This document shows positions 40,018 through 48,370 of a stretch of 64,000 nucleotides of DNA, one piece after another. Numbering within the stretch: the stretch's first letter is position 1; the number at the start of each line of letters is the position of its first letter. Position numbers and translations under genes: made by a program. The DNA is from Actinomadura sp. WMMA1423 (GTDB lineage: Bacteria > Actinomycetota > Actinomycetes > Streptosporangiales > Streptosporangiaceae): the NCBI RefSeq assembly GCF_006547145.1, contig NZ_CP041244.1:6262001-6326000 (forward strand). The letters run 5' to 3'. The notes beneath the pieces were generated by a model, which worked only from the letters and a program-made list of their open reading frames with translations, was not told the DNA's origin and made no database searches.

Positions 40018-41481
40018 CTACTTGAAGGCGCTGCGCAGCTCCTCCAGCCCGCTCCGGAGGATGTCATCGTCCTCCAGCGAGCCGCCCTGTGCCAGTTTCT
40101 CGGCGGAGACGGCCTGGTACTCGGGCATCTGCATCGTCCCGCAGCAGCGCGACCTGTCCTGGCCGGCGAGCAGGCTGGCCGAGTGCTCGTCGTGCGGCTC
40201 GACGCGGGTGACGTCCTGCCCGTCCCCGGTGTAGGCGGCCTCGGTCATCGCCATCTGCCCGCTCATGAGGTCGCGCAGCGGCGTCGCCGCCGTCGTGATC
40301 TCCCGGACGGCGAACCGGTTGCGGATGAACGTCCGGTAGACCGCCGGGTCGCCGCGGCTCGCCGAGGCCTCCAGCATCTTGTTCGCCACGTCCACGTACC
40401 GCGCCCCGGTCGCCGGGGACGCCGCGATCGCGTCGAACACGAGCTTGCACAGCGCGGACGCCGTCTCGATCAGCACGACCGTGGCGCCCTTCGTGCGCTG
40501 CTGCCGGCTCAGCTCGAACGTGTAGACGTCCGCGAGGATGTCGTAGATCGCGCCGGTGAACACCTGCGAGATGGCGTGCACCTCGTTGCCGACCTCGCTG
40601 AGCTTGAGGTCGTTGTCGGCGTTGCGGAGCCCGGACGCCATGCCGAGCGCCTTGCCGAACTCCTCCGCCAGCTCCGTCAGGAACGACTTGTCGTGCAGGT
40701 TCGCCTTGGTGAGGGCGACCAGCGCCTCCGCCTGGTCCGGTTGCGCGAGGGCCAGGAAGATCGCCGTGATGTCGCCGAACGCCTCGTGCAGGCCGCCGGT
40801 CTGCGGCGGGTTGTCCGCCGACAGCCAGCCGGGCTTGAGGCCGTCCAGGACCGCGTGGCCCGTCTCGTGCGCGACGATGTCGAAGGACTGGCACGTGAAG
40901 AGCACGTTCGACGCCGGCTGCCCCTGCGGCGTGAAGAAGAGGAACTTCAGCGCCTTGGCCGTCCGCGTGTAGAACGCGTTCGCGCCCTCGCCCGCGTGCG
41001 GGAACACGGTGATGCGCTCGGTGTTGCCCCCGACGTTCCACGCGAACGGGATCGGGACCCCGCCGTTGTGCCGCTCGTACATGGCCATCGTCTCCCGGAC
41101 GACGGCGAACGTGTGCGCGCAGTCGAACTGGGGGGTCCCGGGGGTGAAGACGAAGTCGCCGTTGATGTTGCGCGCGACCGGGGTGACGCCTTGCAACTCG
41201 GTCTGGACGCGCACGTCCGTCGGGCCGTTCAGGACCACGGTCGGGATGAAGGTCAACCGGGCGCCCAGCGTCGTGACGGACGGGTCCTGCTTGTAGATGA
41301 GGAACCTGTGCCCGGGCTGTGCCGGCACCGGGACCGGCACCGGACGCGGGACGGGGCGCGCATGCGGCTGGGCCGCCCCCTGCGCGACCTGGGCCGCCCG
41401 CCCGGGCCACTGCGCGGGCACGACGGCCTCGGCGTTCCCGTTGTCCCGCCTCGTCTGGAGTTCCTGCTGGTGGATCTTCAT
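40018..41481 (-). CDS. Signal-less M4 (thermolysin-type) neutral metalloprotease
   Basis: The 487-residue zinc protease has the motif HETGH (His205, Glu206, His209) and the third ligand Glu233 in GLHEAFGD. There is no signal peptide; the first ~60 residues are hydrophilic and Pro-rich, unlike the long propeptide of secreted thermolysins. It therefore belongs with the protealysin-like group that stays in the cell or is exported by other means. An emfourin gene follows it. AAGG lies eight bases before the ATG at 41481. The target is unknown. Confidence 0.87.
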   Translation of the reverse strand: MKIHQQELQTRRDNGNAEAVVPAQWPGRAAQVAQGAAQPHARPVPRPVPVPVPAQPGHRFLIYKQDPSVTTLGARLTFIPTVVLNGPTDVRVQTELQGVTPVARNINGDFVFTPGTPQFDCAHTFAVVRETMAMYERHNGGVPIPFAWNVGGNTERITVFPHAGEGANAFYTRTAKALKFLFFTPQGQPASNVLFTCQSFDIVAHETGHAVLDGLKPGWLSADNPPQTGGLHEAFGDITAIFLALAQPDQAEALVALTKANLHDKSFLTELAEEFGKALGMASGLRNADNDLKLSEVGNEVHAISQVFTGAIYDILADVYTFELSRQQRTKGATVVLIETASALCKLVFDAIAASPATGARYVDVANKMLEASASRGDPAVYRTFIRNRFAVREITTAATPLRDLMSGQMAMTEAAYTGDGQDVTRVEPHDEHSASLLAGQDRSRCCGTMQMPEYQAVSAEKLAQGGSLEDDDILRSGLEELRSAFK

Positions 41482-41767
41482 CAGCGCCACCTTCCCCCTG
41501 TGACAATGCGCGAGTCCCTGCTGACTCTGCGCCGCCGGATGCGGACGCGCGGGGATGCGGTACGGGGCCTTGCACTCCGGGATCTGGCCGGGGCACGCCG
41601 GCCCGACCGGTGTCCGCTCCAATTCCAACGTCCGCCGGAACGCGAGATCGAGTCAACCCGCTGCGCCCAAAAGACGGCCCATCTGTCCACATGCTGCCTT
41701 CGGCCCCTTGATCGAGGTCAACGGCGGTATCGGCCGCACGCGGGCCGGGCCCGGCCGGGCCGGAGGC

Positions 41768-41785
41768 GGGCGGGGGCCGGGCGGG
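41768..41785 (+). other. G-quadruplex-forming motif upstream of pcrA
   Basis: GGGCGGGGGCCGGGCGGG on the plus strand: four G-runs with loops of 1, 2 and 1 bases, 65-83 bases upstream of the pcrA start. Confidence 0.65.
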
Positions 41786-41836
41786 CGCCGCGCCGCCGGG
41801 GTCGGCGGACGCGCCGAAAACGTCCGCCCGGCGCCG

Positions 41837-41842
41837 TAGACT
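41837..41842 (+). promoter_or_regulatory. -10 box of pcrA, suggesting an almost leaderless mRNA
   Basis: TAGACT is 8 bases before the pcrA ATG (5 before an in-frame GTG at 41848). A transcript starting 6-7 bases downstream would begin at or next to the start codon. No ribosome site precedes the ATG. Confidence 0.5.
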
Positions 41843-41850
41843 CGCACGTG

Positions 41851-44106
41851 ATGTCGAAGACCGAAGCCCACCCCTTGCTCGACGGCCTGAACCCGCAGCA
41901 GCGCGCTGCCGTCGTGCACTCCGGTGGCCCCCTGCTGATCGTCGCCGGTGCCGGCTCGGGCAAGACCCGGGTGCTCACCCACCGCATCGCCCACCTGCTC
42001 GGCGAGCGGGACGTGCACCCCGGCCAGATCCTCGCGATCACCTTCACCAACAAGGCGGCCGCCGAGATGAAGGAGCGGGTGGACGCCCTCGTCGGGCCGC
42101 GCTCGCGGGCCATGTGGGTGATGACGTTCCACTCCGCGTGCGTGCGGATCCTGCGCCGCGAGGCCAAGCGCCTCGGCTTCCCCACGAGCTTCTCGATCTA
42201 CGACCAGGCCGACGCGAACCGGTTGATGGCGCTCGTCTGCCGCGAGCTCGACCTCGATCCCAAGCGCTACCCGCCGAAGTCGTTCAGCGCCCAGGTCTCC
42301 AACCTGAAGAACGAGCTGATCGACTACGAGACCTTCAAAGCGCGGGCTTCCACGCACATGGAGCAGACGCTCGCCGAGGCCTACGAGATGTACCAGGCGC
42401 GGCTCCAGCAGGCCGGCGCCATGGACTTCGACGACCTGATCATGATGACGGTCAACCTGCTGCAGGTCTTCCCGGAGGCCGCCGAGCACTACCGGCGCCG
42501 GTTCCGGCACGTCCTCGTCGACGAGTACCAGGACACCAACCACGCGCAGTACGAGCTCGTCCGGGAGCTGACCGCGCCGGTCGAGGGCGTCGGGGCCGCC
42601 GAGCTCTGCGTCGTCGGCGACGCCGACCAGTCGATCTACGCGTTCCGCGGGGCGACCATCCGCAACATCCTGGAGTTCGAGCGCGACTACCCGCAGGCCA
42701 CCACGATCCTGCTGGAGCAGAACTACCGCTCCACGCAGACGATCCTGTCCGCGGCCAACGCCGTCATCGAGCGCAACGCCGACCGCAAGCCCAAGAAGCT
42801 CTGGTCCGACCAGGGCGAGGGCCACAAGATCATCGGTTATGTGGCCGACAACGAGCACGACGAGGCCGCGTTCGTCGCCCGCGAGGTCGACCGGCTCACC
42901 GACGACGGCGAGGCCCGCCCCGGCGATGTCGCCATCTTCTACCGCACCAACGCGCAGTCCCGTGTCTTCGAAGAGGTCTTCATCCGGGTCGGGCTTCCGT
43001 ACAAGGTCGTCGGCGGCGTCCGGTTCTACGAGCGCAAGGAGATCCGCGACGCGCTCGCCTACCTGCGCTGCCTCGCCAACCCCGAGGACACCGTCTCCCT
43101 GCGCCGCATCCTGAACGTCCCCAAGCGGGGCATCGGCGACCGCGCCGAGGCCTGCGTCGAGGCGTACGCGTCCCGCGAGCGCGTCTCGTTCTGGCAGGCC
43201 CTCCGGACGCCCGAGGACGTCCCCGGCATGGCGACCCGCTCGATCAACGCCGTCCGCGACTTCGTCGCCCTGCTGGACGAGCTGCGCGCCGCCGCCGAGT
43301 CGCTCGCCCCCGCCGACCTGATCGCCGAGGTGCTGAAGGCCAGCGGCTACCTCGCCGAACTCCAGGCCTCCAAGGACCCGCAGGACGAGACCCGCGTCGA
43401 GAACCTCCAGGAACTCGAGGCCGTGGCCCGCGAGTTCGAGGAGCGCCTCGACGGCGAGTCCGCCGAGGGGCGCCTTCCCGAGTTCCTCGAGCAGGTGGCC
43501 CTGGTCGCCGACGCCGACTCCATTCCCGGCGGCGCGAAGGGCGGCCCCGTCCCGCCGGGCGAGCAGCCCGAAGAGAGCGAGCACGGCGTCGTCACCCTGA
43601 TGACCCTGCACACCGCGAAGGGCCTCGAATTCCCCGTCGTCTTCCTCACCGGAATGGAGGACGGCGTCTTCCCCCACCTGCGCGCCATGAGCAACCCCAA
43701 GGAACTCGAAGAGGAACGCCGCCTGGCCTACGTCGGCATCACGCGCGCCCGGCAGCGCCTCTACGTCTCCCGGGCCACGATGCGCAGTTCGTGGGGAGCG
43801 CCGCAGGTCAACCCGCCGTCCCGCTTCCTCGGCGAGGTCCCGAAGTCACTCGTCGAGTGGGAGCGCGAGGCGTCGTCCACGTCCGGTTCCGCCATGTCGC
43901 GGATGGCGGAGCGCCCTGGGGTCCGCTCGCCGGGGAACCGCCCCGTCCCGTCCCTTTCGCCGGGCGACAAGGTCACCCACGACGCCTTCGGGCTGGGCAC
44001 GGTCGTCTCCGTCTACGACAAGGGCGAGAAGGCCAGCGTCGATTTCGGCGGCGACTACGGCGTCCGCACCCTCGTCCTGCGTTTCGCCACCATCGAAAAG
44101 CTCTGA
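41851..44106 (+). CDS. pcrA: ATP-dependent DNA helicase PcrA/UvrD
   Basis: The 751-residue superfamily 1A helicase has Q-motif LNPQQRAAV, Walker A GAGSGKT (33-39), DEYQD (~224), GDADQSIY, the motif V/VI blocks TLHTAKGLEFPVVF and RRLAYVGITRARQ, and a C-terminal tudor-like domain (GDKVTHDAFGLGTVVSV...). It unwinds DNA in repair and clears RNA polymerase or RecA from DNA. Length matches actinobacterial PcrA. It stands alone. Confidence 0.95.
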   Translation: MSKTEAHPLLDGLNPQQRAAVVHSGGPLLIVAGAGSGKTRVLTHRIAHLLGERDVHPGQILAITFTNKAAAEMKERVDALVGPRSRAMWVMTFHSACVRILRREAKRLGFPTSFSIYDQADANRLMALVCRELDLDPKRYPPKSFSAQVSNLKNELIDYETFKARASTHMEQTLAEAYEMYQARLQQAGAMDFDDLIMMTVNLLQVFPEAAEHYRRRFRHVLVDEYQDTNHAQYELVRELTAPVEGVGAAELCVVGDADQSIYAFRGATIRNILEFERDYPQATTILLEQNYRSTQTILSAANAVIERNADRKPKKLWSDQGEGHKIIGYVADNEHDEAAFVAREVDRLTDDGEARPGDVAIFYRTNAQSRVFEEVFIRVGLPYKVVGGVRFYERKEIRDALAYLRCLANPEDTVSLRRILNVPKRGIGDRAEACVEAYASRERVSFWQALRTPEDVPGMATRSINAVRDFVALLDELRAAAESLAPADLIAEVLKASGYLAELQASKDPQDETRVENLQELEAVAREFEERLDGESAEGRLPEFLEQVALVADADSIPGGAKGGPVPPGEQPEESEHGVVTLMTLHTAKGLEFPVVFLTGMEDGVFPHLRAMSNPKELEEERRLAYVGITRARQRLYVSRATMRSSWGAPQVNPPSRFLGEVPKSLVEWEREASSTSGSAMSRMAERPGVRSPGNRPVPSLSPGDKVTHDAFGLGTVVSVYDKGEKASVDFGGDYGVRTLVLRFATIEKL

Positions 44107-44214
44107 GCACGCCTCCGCCAGCGCCGGTACCCGTGCCGCGCTGAAGCCCGTCCTCGCCGGCCGCCCTCCCGCGGGTCCCGCCCGGTCGACGGCCGGCCGA
44201 GACTTGGAATGATC

Positions 44215-44228
44215 TTGCATTTTTGCAA
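44215..44228 (+). promoter_or_regulatory. Palindrome in the promoter of the PLP-enzyme operon
   Basis: TTGCATTTTTGCAA: 5-bp arms around TTTT, in a short A/T-rich island 57 bases before the first gene. It is a candidate operator for the YheO-type regulator encoded second in the operon. Confidence 0.5.
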
Positions 44229-44284
44229 TTTCTGTCCAAGGATGGGAGGGAGAACCTGATGCGCCGCCTCCTCATCGGAGCCCC

Positions 44285-45463
44285 GTGAACGACACCACCG
44301 GCCATGTGACCGACGCCCCGTTCCTCTACGACAGGAGCGGGCACCGCTACGCGATCACCGATCGGCGCTGGCGGGGTGAGGACGGTTCGCCCCTCGCGCT
44401 CAGCCCGGTGCCCGGGCCCGCACCCGACCGGATCGACACGGGCGAGCGCTCCCTCTGGCGCTACCAGGCCGCGATCCCGGTCTCCCCCCGGCACCGGGTG
44501 AGCCTCGGAGAGGGCCTCACCCCCATGCCGCCGCTGGACTGGGACGGGCGCCGCGTTCACTTCAAGCTCGAATGGTTCAACCCCACCTCCAGCTTCAAGG
44601 ACCGGGGGGTCGCGGTGATGGTCTCCCATCTGCGCGGGCAGCGGCAGACGCGGGTCCTCGAGGACAGTTCCGGCAACGGCGGCTCCTCGGTCGCCGCCTA
44701 CGCGGCCGCCGCCGGGATGGACGCGAAGATCATCGTTCCCGCGGCGACGTCCGCCGCCAAGATCTTGCAGGCGCGCGCGTACGGCGCCCGGATCGAACTC
44801 GTCGAGGGCACCCGCGAACAGGTGGCCGACGAGGCGATCCGCCAGTCCGAGCGGATCCCCTACGCCAGCCACAACTGGCACCCGTTCTTCCTCCAGGGCA
44901 CCAAGACGATCGCCTACGAGATGTGGGAGTCGCTCGGGTTCAGGGCACCGGACAACGTCGTGCTCGTCGCGGGCGCGGGCAGCAACGTCCTCGGCTGCGA
45001 CATCGCGTTCGGCGAACTGCTCGACGGGGGCCGGATCGACCGGCTCCCCAGACTTCTGGTCGGCCAACCGGAGCACTGGGCCGCCATCGCGGACACGGTG
45101 AACGGGATCGACCCGGGGAGCCGCGGACCGCGGGTGCCGACGATCGCGGAGGGGGCGTCCATCGCCGCCCCGGTCCGGCTCCGGGAGGCCGTCGAGGCGA
45201 TCCGCCGCTCGGGCGGGGCGGCGGTGGCGGTCACGGACGACCAGATCCACACGGCCGTGCGCAAGCTCGCCTCGCGCGGACTGTACGCCGAGCCCACCAG
45301 CGGCGTCGCCGCGGCGGCCCTCGACCACTTCCTGGCCGACGGCACCATCGGCCCCGGCGAGACCACCGTCGTCGTCCTCACCGGCGCCGGACTCAAATCC
45401 GCGGAGAAGATGGCCGCGGTGTTCGGCGCCGACGGCGCCCCGCACGGACGGAGCCGCGCGTGA
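44285..45463 (+). CDS. Threonine-synthase-like PLP-dependent enzyme
   Basis: The 392-residue fold type II PLP enzyme has SSFKDRG with the Schiff-base Lys105, the phosphate-binding stretch SSGNGGSSVAAYAAA, and a C-terminal Gly-rich turn (GAGLKS). Reads as the threonine synthase/threonine ammonia-lyase group, but it does not fit the housekeeping thrC context. Its GTG start has GGAG upstream. It is coupled to a YheO-type regulator (GTGA overlap), as in amino-acid catabolic or racemase operons, so a degradative role on an amino acid (for example D-amino acid or diaminopropionate) is the better guess. Confidence 0.8.
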   Translation: MNDTTGHVTDAPFLYDRSGHRYAITDRRWRGEDGSPLALSPVPGPAPDRIDTGERSLWRYQAAIPVSPRHRVSLGEGLTPMPPLDWDGRRVHFKLEWFNPTSSFKDRGVAVMVSHLRGQRQTRVLEDSSGNGGSSVAAYAAAAGMDAKIIVPAATSAAKILQARAYGARIELVEGTREQVADEAIRQSERIPYASHNWHPFFLQGTKTIAYEMWESLGFRAPDNVVLVAGAGSNVLGCDIAFGELLDGGRIDRLPRLLVGQPEHWAAIADTVNGIDPGSRGPRVPTIAEGASIAAPVRLREAVEAIRRSGGAAVAVTDDQIHTAVRKLASRGLYAEPTSGVAAAALDHFLADGTIGPGETTVVVLTGAGLKSAEKMAAVFGADGAPHGRSRA

Positions 45464-46098
45464 CCTCCGAGGACCCCGACGAGCACCTCCTCCTCGAAGC
45501 TGAGAAGATCGCGATCGCGATCGGGCGCATGTTCCCCGGCCTCTGCGAGGTGGTCCTGCACGACCTGCGCCGCCCGGAGCACGCGATCCGCGTCATCGAG
45601 AACAACCTGTCGGGCCGCGGTGTGGGAGACTCCGCCACCGAGCTGGGGCTGCGCCGGATCGCCGACCCGGAGTACGCGAGCGTGATCCAGAACTATCCCA
45701 ACCGGTTCCCGGACGGCCGCCCGGTCAAGAGCACGTCCATCGGGATCAAGAACGCCCAGGGCCGCTACGTCGGGGCGCTCTGCCTGAACCTCGACGTGTC
45801 GACCCTCTCCCCTCTCACGCTCACCTTGGCCAACCTGGTGGCGACCGAGGCCGGGCACCGGGAGGAGCCGCTGGAGACCTTGCGGAACCGCACGGATCGG
45901 GAGCTGCGCGAACTCGTCGAGACGTTCGCCGCCGAACGAGCCGCCGCGCCGCGCGCGCTCGACCGCGCCGCGAAGAAGGAACTCGTCCGGCGGCTGCACC
46001 GCGGCGGCTACTTCGCCACCAGGGGTTCCACCGAGGCCATCGCCGACCTGCTGGGAGTCTCCCGGAGCACCGTCTACAACTACGCCAGGCGGCCCTGA
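45460..46098 (+). CDS. YheO-PAS/HTH transcriptional regulator (DauR-like)
   Basis: The 212-residue protein has an N-terminal YheO-type PAS-like domain (~25-125; VVLHDLRRPEHAI and TSIGIKNAQGRYVGALCLNLD) and a C-terminal HTH (~182-210; AIADLLGVSRSTVYNYA). In Pseudomonas the relative DauR represses D-arginine catabolism and uses the amino acid as signal. GTG start overlaps the stop of the PLP-enzyme gene (45460-45463), which makes it very likely to regulate its own operon. Confidence 0.87.
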   Translation: MTSEDPDEHLLLEAEKIAIAIGRMFPGLCEVVLHDLRRPEHAIRVIENNLSGRGVGDSATELGLRRIADPEYASVIQNYPNRFPDGRPVKSTSIGIKNAQGRYVGALCLNLDVSTLSPLTLTLANLVATEAGHREEPLETLRNRTDRELRELVETFAAERAAAPRALDRAAKKELVRRLHRGGYFATRGSTEAIADLLGVSRSTVYNYARRP

Positions 46099-46172
46099 CC
46101 CCGGCCGCCCGGCTCGGAGACGCCCACGCCGCCGTCGAGGTCCCGGCCCCGGGACTGTCGTGAGACGGCCCG

Positions 46173-47135
46173 TCAGGAGCCGGCGCCGGTGGCGCGGGCG
46201 TAGCGGGCGGCGAGAGTGCGCAGGTGGTCGGCCAGTTCGGGGTTCGCGGTCTCGTCGATCCGGAAGTCGGCGTCCAGCATGCCGAGGTAGACGGTGAGCA
46301 TGGCCGGATCGTCGGAGCCGGCCTCCATGACGCAGGTGCCGTCGCCGGCGGGTTCGACGATGATGCCCGCGGGCACCCGGGCCGCGATCTCGGCGGCCGG
46401 CGCGTTCACGACCACCCGCGCGCGGTAGGCCCACATCGCCCGGGCGAGGCCGGATGAGATACGAGCCGCGACGTCCTCGTCCGGCATGTCCCGAGGCGTG
46501 AACCGGGGTCCGTTCGGCGGGCGCGGGACGACGCGGTCGGCGCGGAAGGTCCGCCAGTCGTCCCGCTCCAGGTCCCAGGCCAGGAGGTACCAGCGGCGGC
46601 CGGAGGCGGCGAGGCGGTGGGGCTCGACCACGCGGGGCCCGGCGGCGCCGCCGTGGGTGCGGTAGTCGAAGCGCAGGCGCTCGTGGTCGCGGCACGCGGC
46701 GGCGATCGCGGTCAGCACGGCCGCGTCCACGGGCGGCTCCGAGCCGGGCAGCGCGACCGTCGTGGAGGCGAGCGCGGCGACCCGGTGCCGGAGCCGGGAC
46801 GGCAGGAGGCGCTCCAGCTTGGCGAGGGCGCGGACCGAGCTCTCCTCGATGCCGGAGACCGCGCCGCTCGCCGCCGTCCGGAGCCCGATCGCCACCGCGA
46901 CCGCCTCGTCGTCGTCGAACAGCAGGGGCGGCAGCACGGCGGCCGCGCCGAGCCGGTAGCCGCCTCCGACGCCCGGGGCCGCCTCCACCGGATACCCGAG
47001 CTCGCGCAGCCGCTCGATGTCGTTGCGGACGGTCCGGGTGGTGACGGCGAGGCGTTCGGCCAGCTCGGGACCGCTCCAGTCGCGCCGGGCTTGGAGGAGC
47101 GACAGCAGGCGGAGCAGCCGGACGGAGGTTCGCAT
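46173..47135 (-). CDS. HTH-WYL transcriptional regulator
   Basis: The 320-residue protein has an N-terminal winged HTH of the DeoR/HTH_11 type (~1-60, LLSLLQARRDWSGPELAERLAVTTRTVRNDIERL) and a WYL domain (~135-220, RLRFDYRT...GRRWYLLAWDLERDDWRTFRADRV). A C-terminal WCX-like extension follows. It is divergent from the epoxide hydrolase across 65 bp with a perfect palindrome, so is expected to control that gene and itself. The ATG at 47135 has GGAG five bases upstream; a second ATG at 47138 is adjacent. Confidence 0.9.
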   Translation of the reverse strand: MRTSVRLLRLLSLLQARRDWSGPELAERLAVTTRTVRNDIERLRELGYPVEAAPGVGGGYRLGAAAVLPPLLFDDDEAVAVAIGLRTAASGAVSGIEESSVRALAKLERLLPSRLRHRVAALASTTVALPGSEPPVDAAVLTAIAAACRDHERLRFDYRTHGGAAGPRVVEPHRLAASGRRWYLLAWDLERDDWRTFRADRVVPRPPNGPRFTPRDMPDEDVAARISSGLARAMWAYRARVVVNAPAAEIAARVPAGIIVEPAGDGTCVMEAGSDDPAMLTVYLGMLDADFRIDETANPELADHLRTLAARYARATGAGS

Positions 47136-47159
47136 CATTTCTCCATCCTGCCCCGGATC

Positions 47160-47178
47160 GCGGAACGATCTGTTCCGC
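47160..47178. promoter_or_regulatory. Palindromic operator between the WYL regulator and epoxide hydrolase
   Basis: GCGGAAC-GATCT-GTTCCGC: perfect 7-bp arms with a 5-base centre, inside the 65-base divergent promoter region. Confidence 0.7.
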
Positions 47179-47200
47179 ATTCCGGCCTAGCGTGCCTGCC

Positions 47201-48370
47201 ATGACGAACGAGATCCGCCCCTTCCGCATCGACATCCCCGCGGCCGAGATCGAGGGCCTGCGGGCCCGGGTCTCCGCGACGCGCTGGCCGGCGGCCGCCG
47301 GGGGTGACGGCTGGGACCGGGGCGTCCCCGCCGGATACCTCAGGGGGCTCGCCGAGTACTGGGCCACCGGTTTCGACTGGCGTGCCGAGGAGGCGGCCCT
47401 GAACGAGGTCCCGCAGTTCAGGACGGAGATCGACGGCCAGACGATCCACTTCTTCCACGCGCGGTCGCCGGAGCCGGGCGCGCTGCCGATCGTCCTCACG
47501 CACGGCTGGCCCAGTTCACCGGTCGAGTTCATGAAGGCCGTCGGGCCGCTGACCGACCCCCGTTCCCATGGCGGCGACCCTGGCGACGCCTTCCACGTCG
47601 TCCTCCCCTCGCTGCCGGGCTACGGCTTCTCCAACCCGATCGGCGAGGCGGGCTTCAACCTGTTCGGCGTCGCGCGGATGTGGGCGGAACTGATGCGCCG
47701 CCTCGGATACGAGCGGTACGTCGCGCAGGGAACGGACGTCGGGTCGGGCGTCGCCGGGATGCTGCCGATGGTCGACCCGGAGCGCGTCGCCGGCGTCCAT
47801 CTGTCCGGGACGGGTGCGGCCCCGCCGTTCGGGCCCGCCCTCGATCCGGCGGGGTTCTCCGGAGCCGAGCGGGACCGGGCCCAGCGGTTCAACAGGTTCA
47901 GGGAGGAGGGGATCGGCTACCTGGTCCTGCAGTCGACCCGTCCGCAGACCCTGGCGTACTCGCTGAACGACTCGCCGGTCGGTCAGCTCGCCTGGATCGT
48001 GGAGAAGTTCCACGAGTGGACGGACCCGGCGATCGACCTCCCCGACGCGGCGGTGGACCGGGACCAGCTCCTCGCCAACGTGAGCCTCTACTGGTTCACG
48101 GGCTCCGGGGCCTCCACCGCGCACGCCGTCCACGACGGCATGCGGGCGTGGAAGGCGTTCGCGGCGCAGGAGAGCGGGCCCCCGCCGAAGTCGGATGCCC
48201 CGGTCGGGGTCGCCGTCTTCGCCGCGGACACCACCATCCGTTCCCTCATGGATCCGGACGGCGCCATCGAGCACTGGTCGGAGTACGGCGAGGGAGGCCA
48301 CTTCGCGGCCATGGAGGTGCCGAACCTCCTGGTCGAGGACGTCCGGCTCTTCAGCCGTTCGCTTCGGTGA
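47201..48370 (+). CDS. Epoxide hydrolase (microsomal-type N-terminal domain)
   Basis: The 389-residue alpha/beta hydrolase has the EHN domain at the N-terminus (IRPFRIDIPAAEIEGLRARVSATRWP) and then the oxyanion HGWP (101-104), the nucleophile Asp179 in GTDVGSG, and the C-terminal base His in EGGHFAAMEVP. It opens epoxides to diols; substrate unknown. The coding end overlaps the convergent GlxA-type gene by 20 bases. Likely under the divergent WYL regulator. Confidence 0.9.
   Translation: MTNEIRPFRIDIPAAEIEGLRARVSATRWPAAAGGDGWDRGVPAGYLRGLAEYWATGFDWRAEEAALNEVPQFRTEIDGQTIHFFHARSPEPGALPIVLTHGWPSSPVEFMKAVGPLTDPRSHGGDPGDAFHVVLPSLPGYGFSNPIGEAGFNLFGVARMWAELMRRLGYERYVAQGTDVGSGVAGMLPMVDPERVAGVHLSGTGAAPPFGPALDPAGFSGAERDRAQRFNRFREEGIGYLVLQSTRPQTLAYSLNDSPVGQLAWIVEKFHEWTDPAIDLPDAAVDRDQLLANVSLYWFTGSGASTAHAVHDGMRAWKAFAAQESGPPPKSDAPVGVAVFAADTTIRSLMDPDGAIEHWSEYGEGGHFAAMEVPNLLVEDVRLFSRSLR

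Larger units (their letters stand above)
41482..41850. other. Intergenic region between the M4 protease and pcrA
   Basis: 369 bases with no gene. It contains a near-pure G/C stretch (41740-41815) with a G-quadruplex motif (41768-41785) and the pcrA -10 box. It holds the promoters of two divergent genes. Confidence 0.6.
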
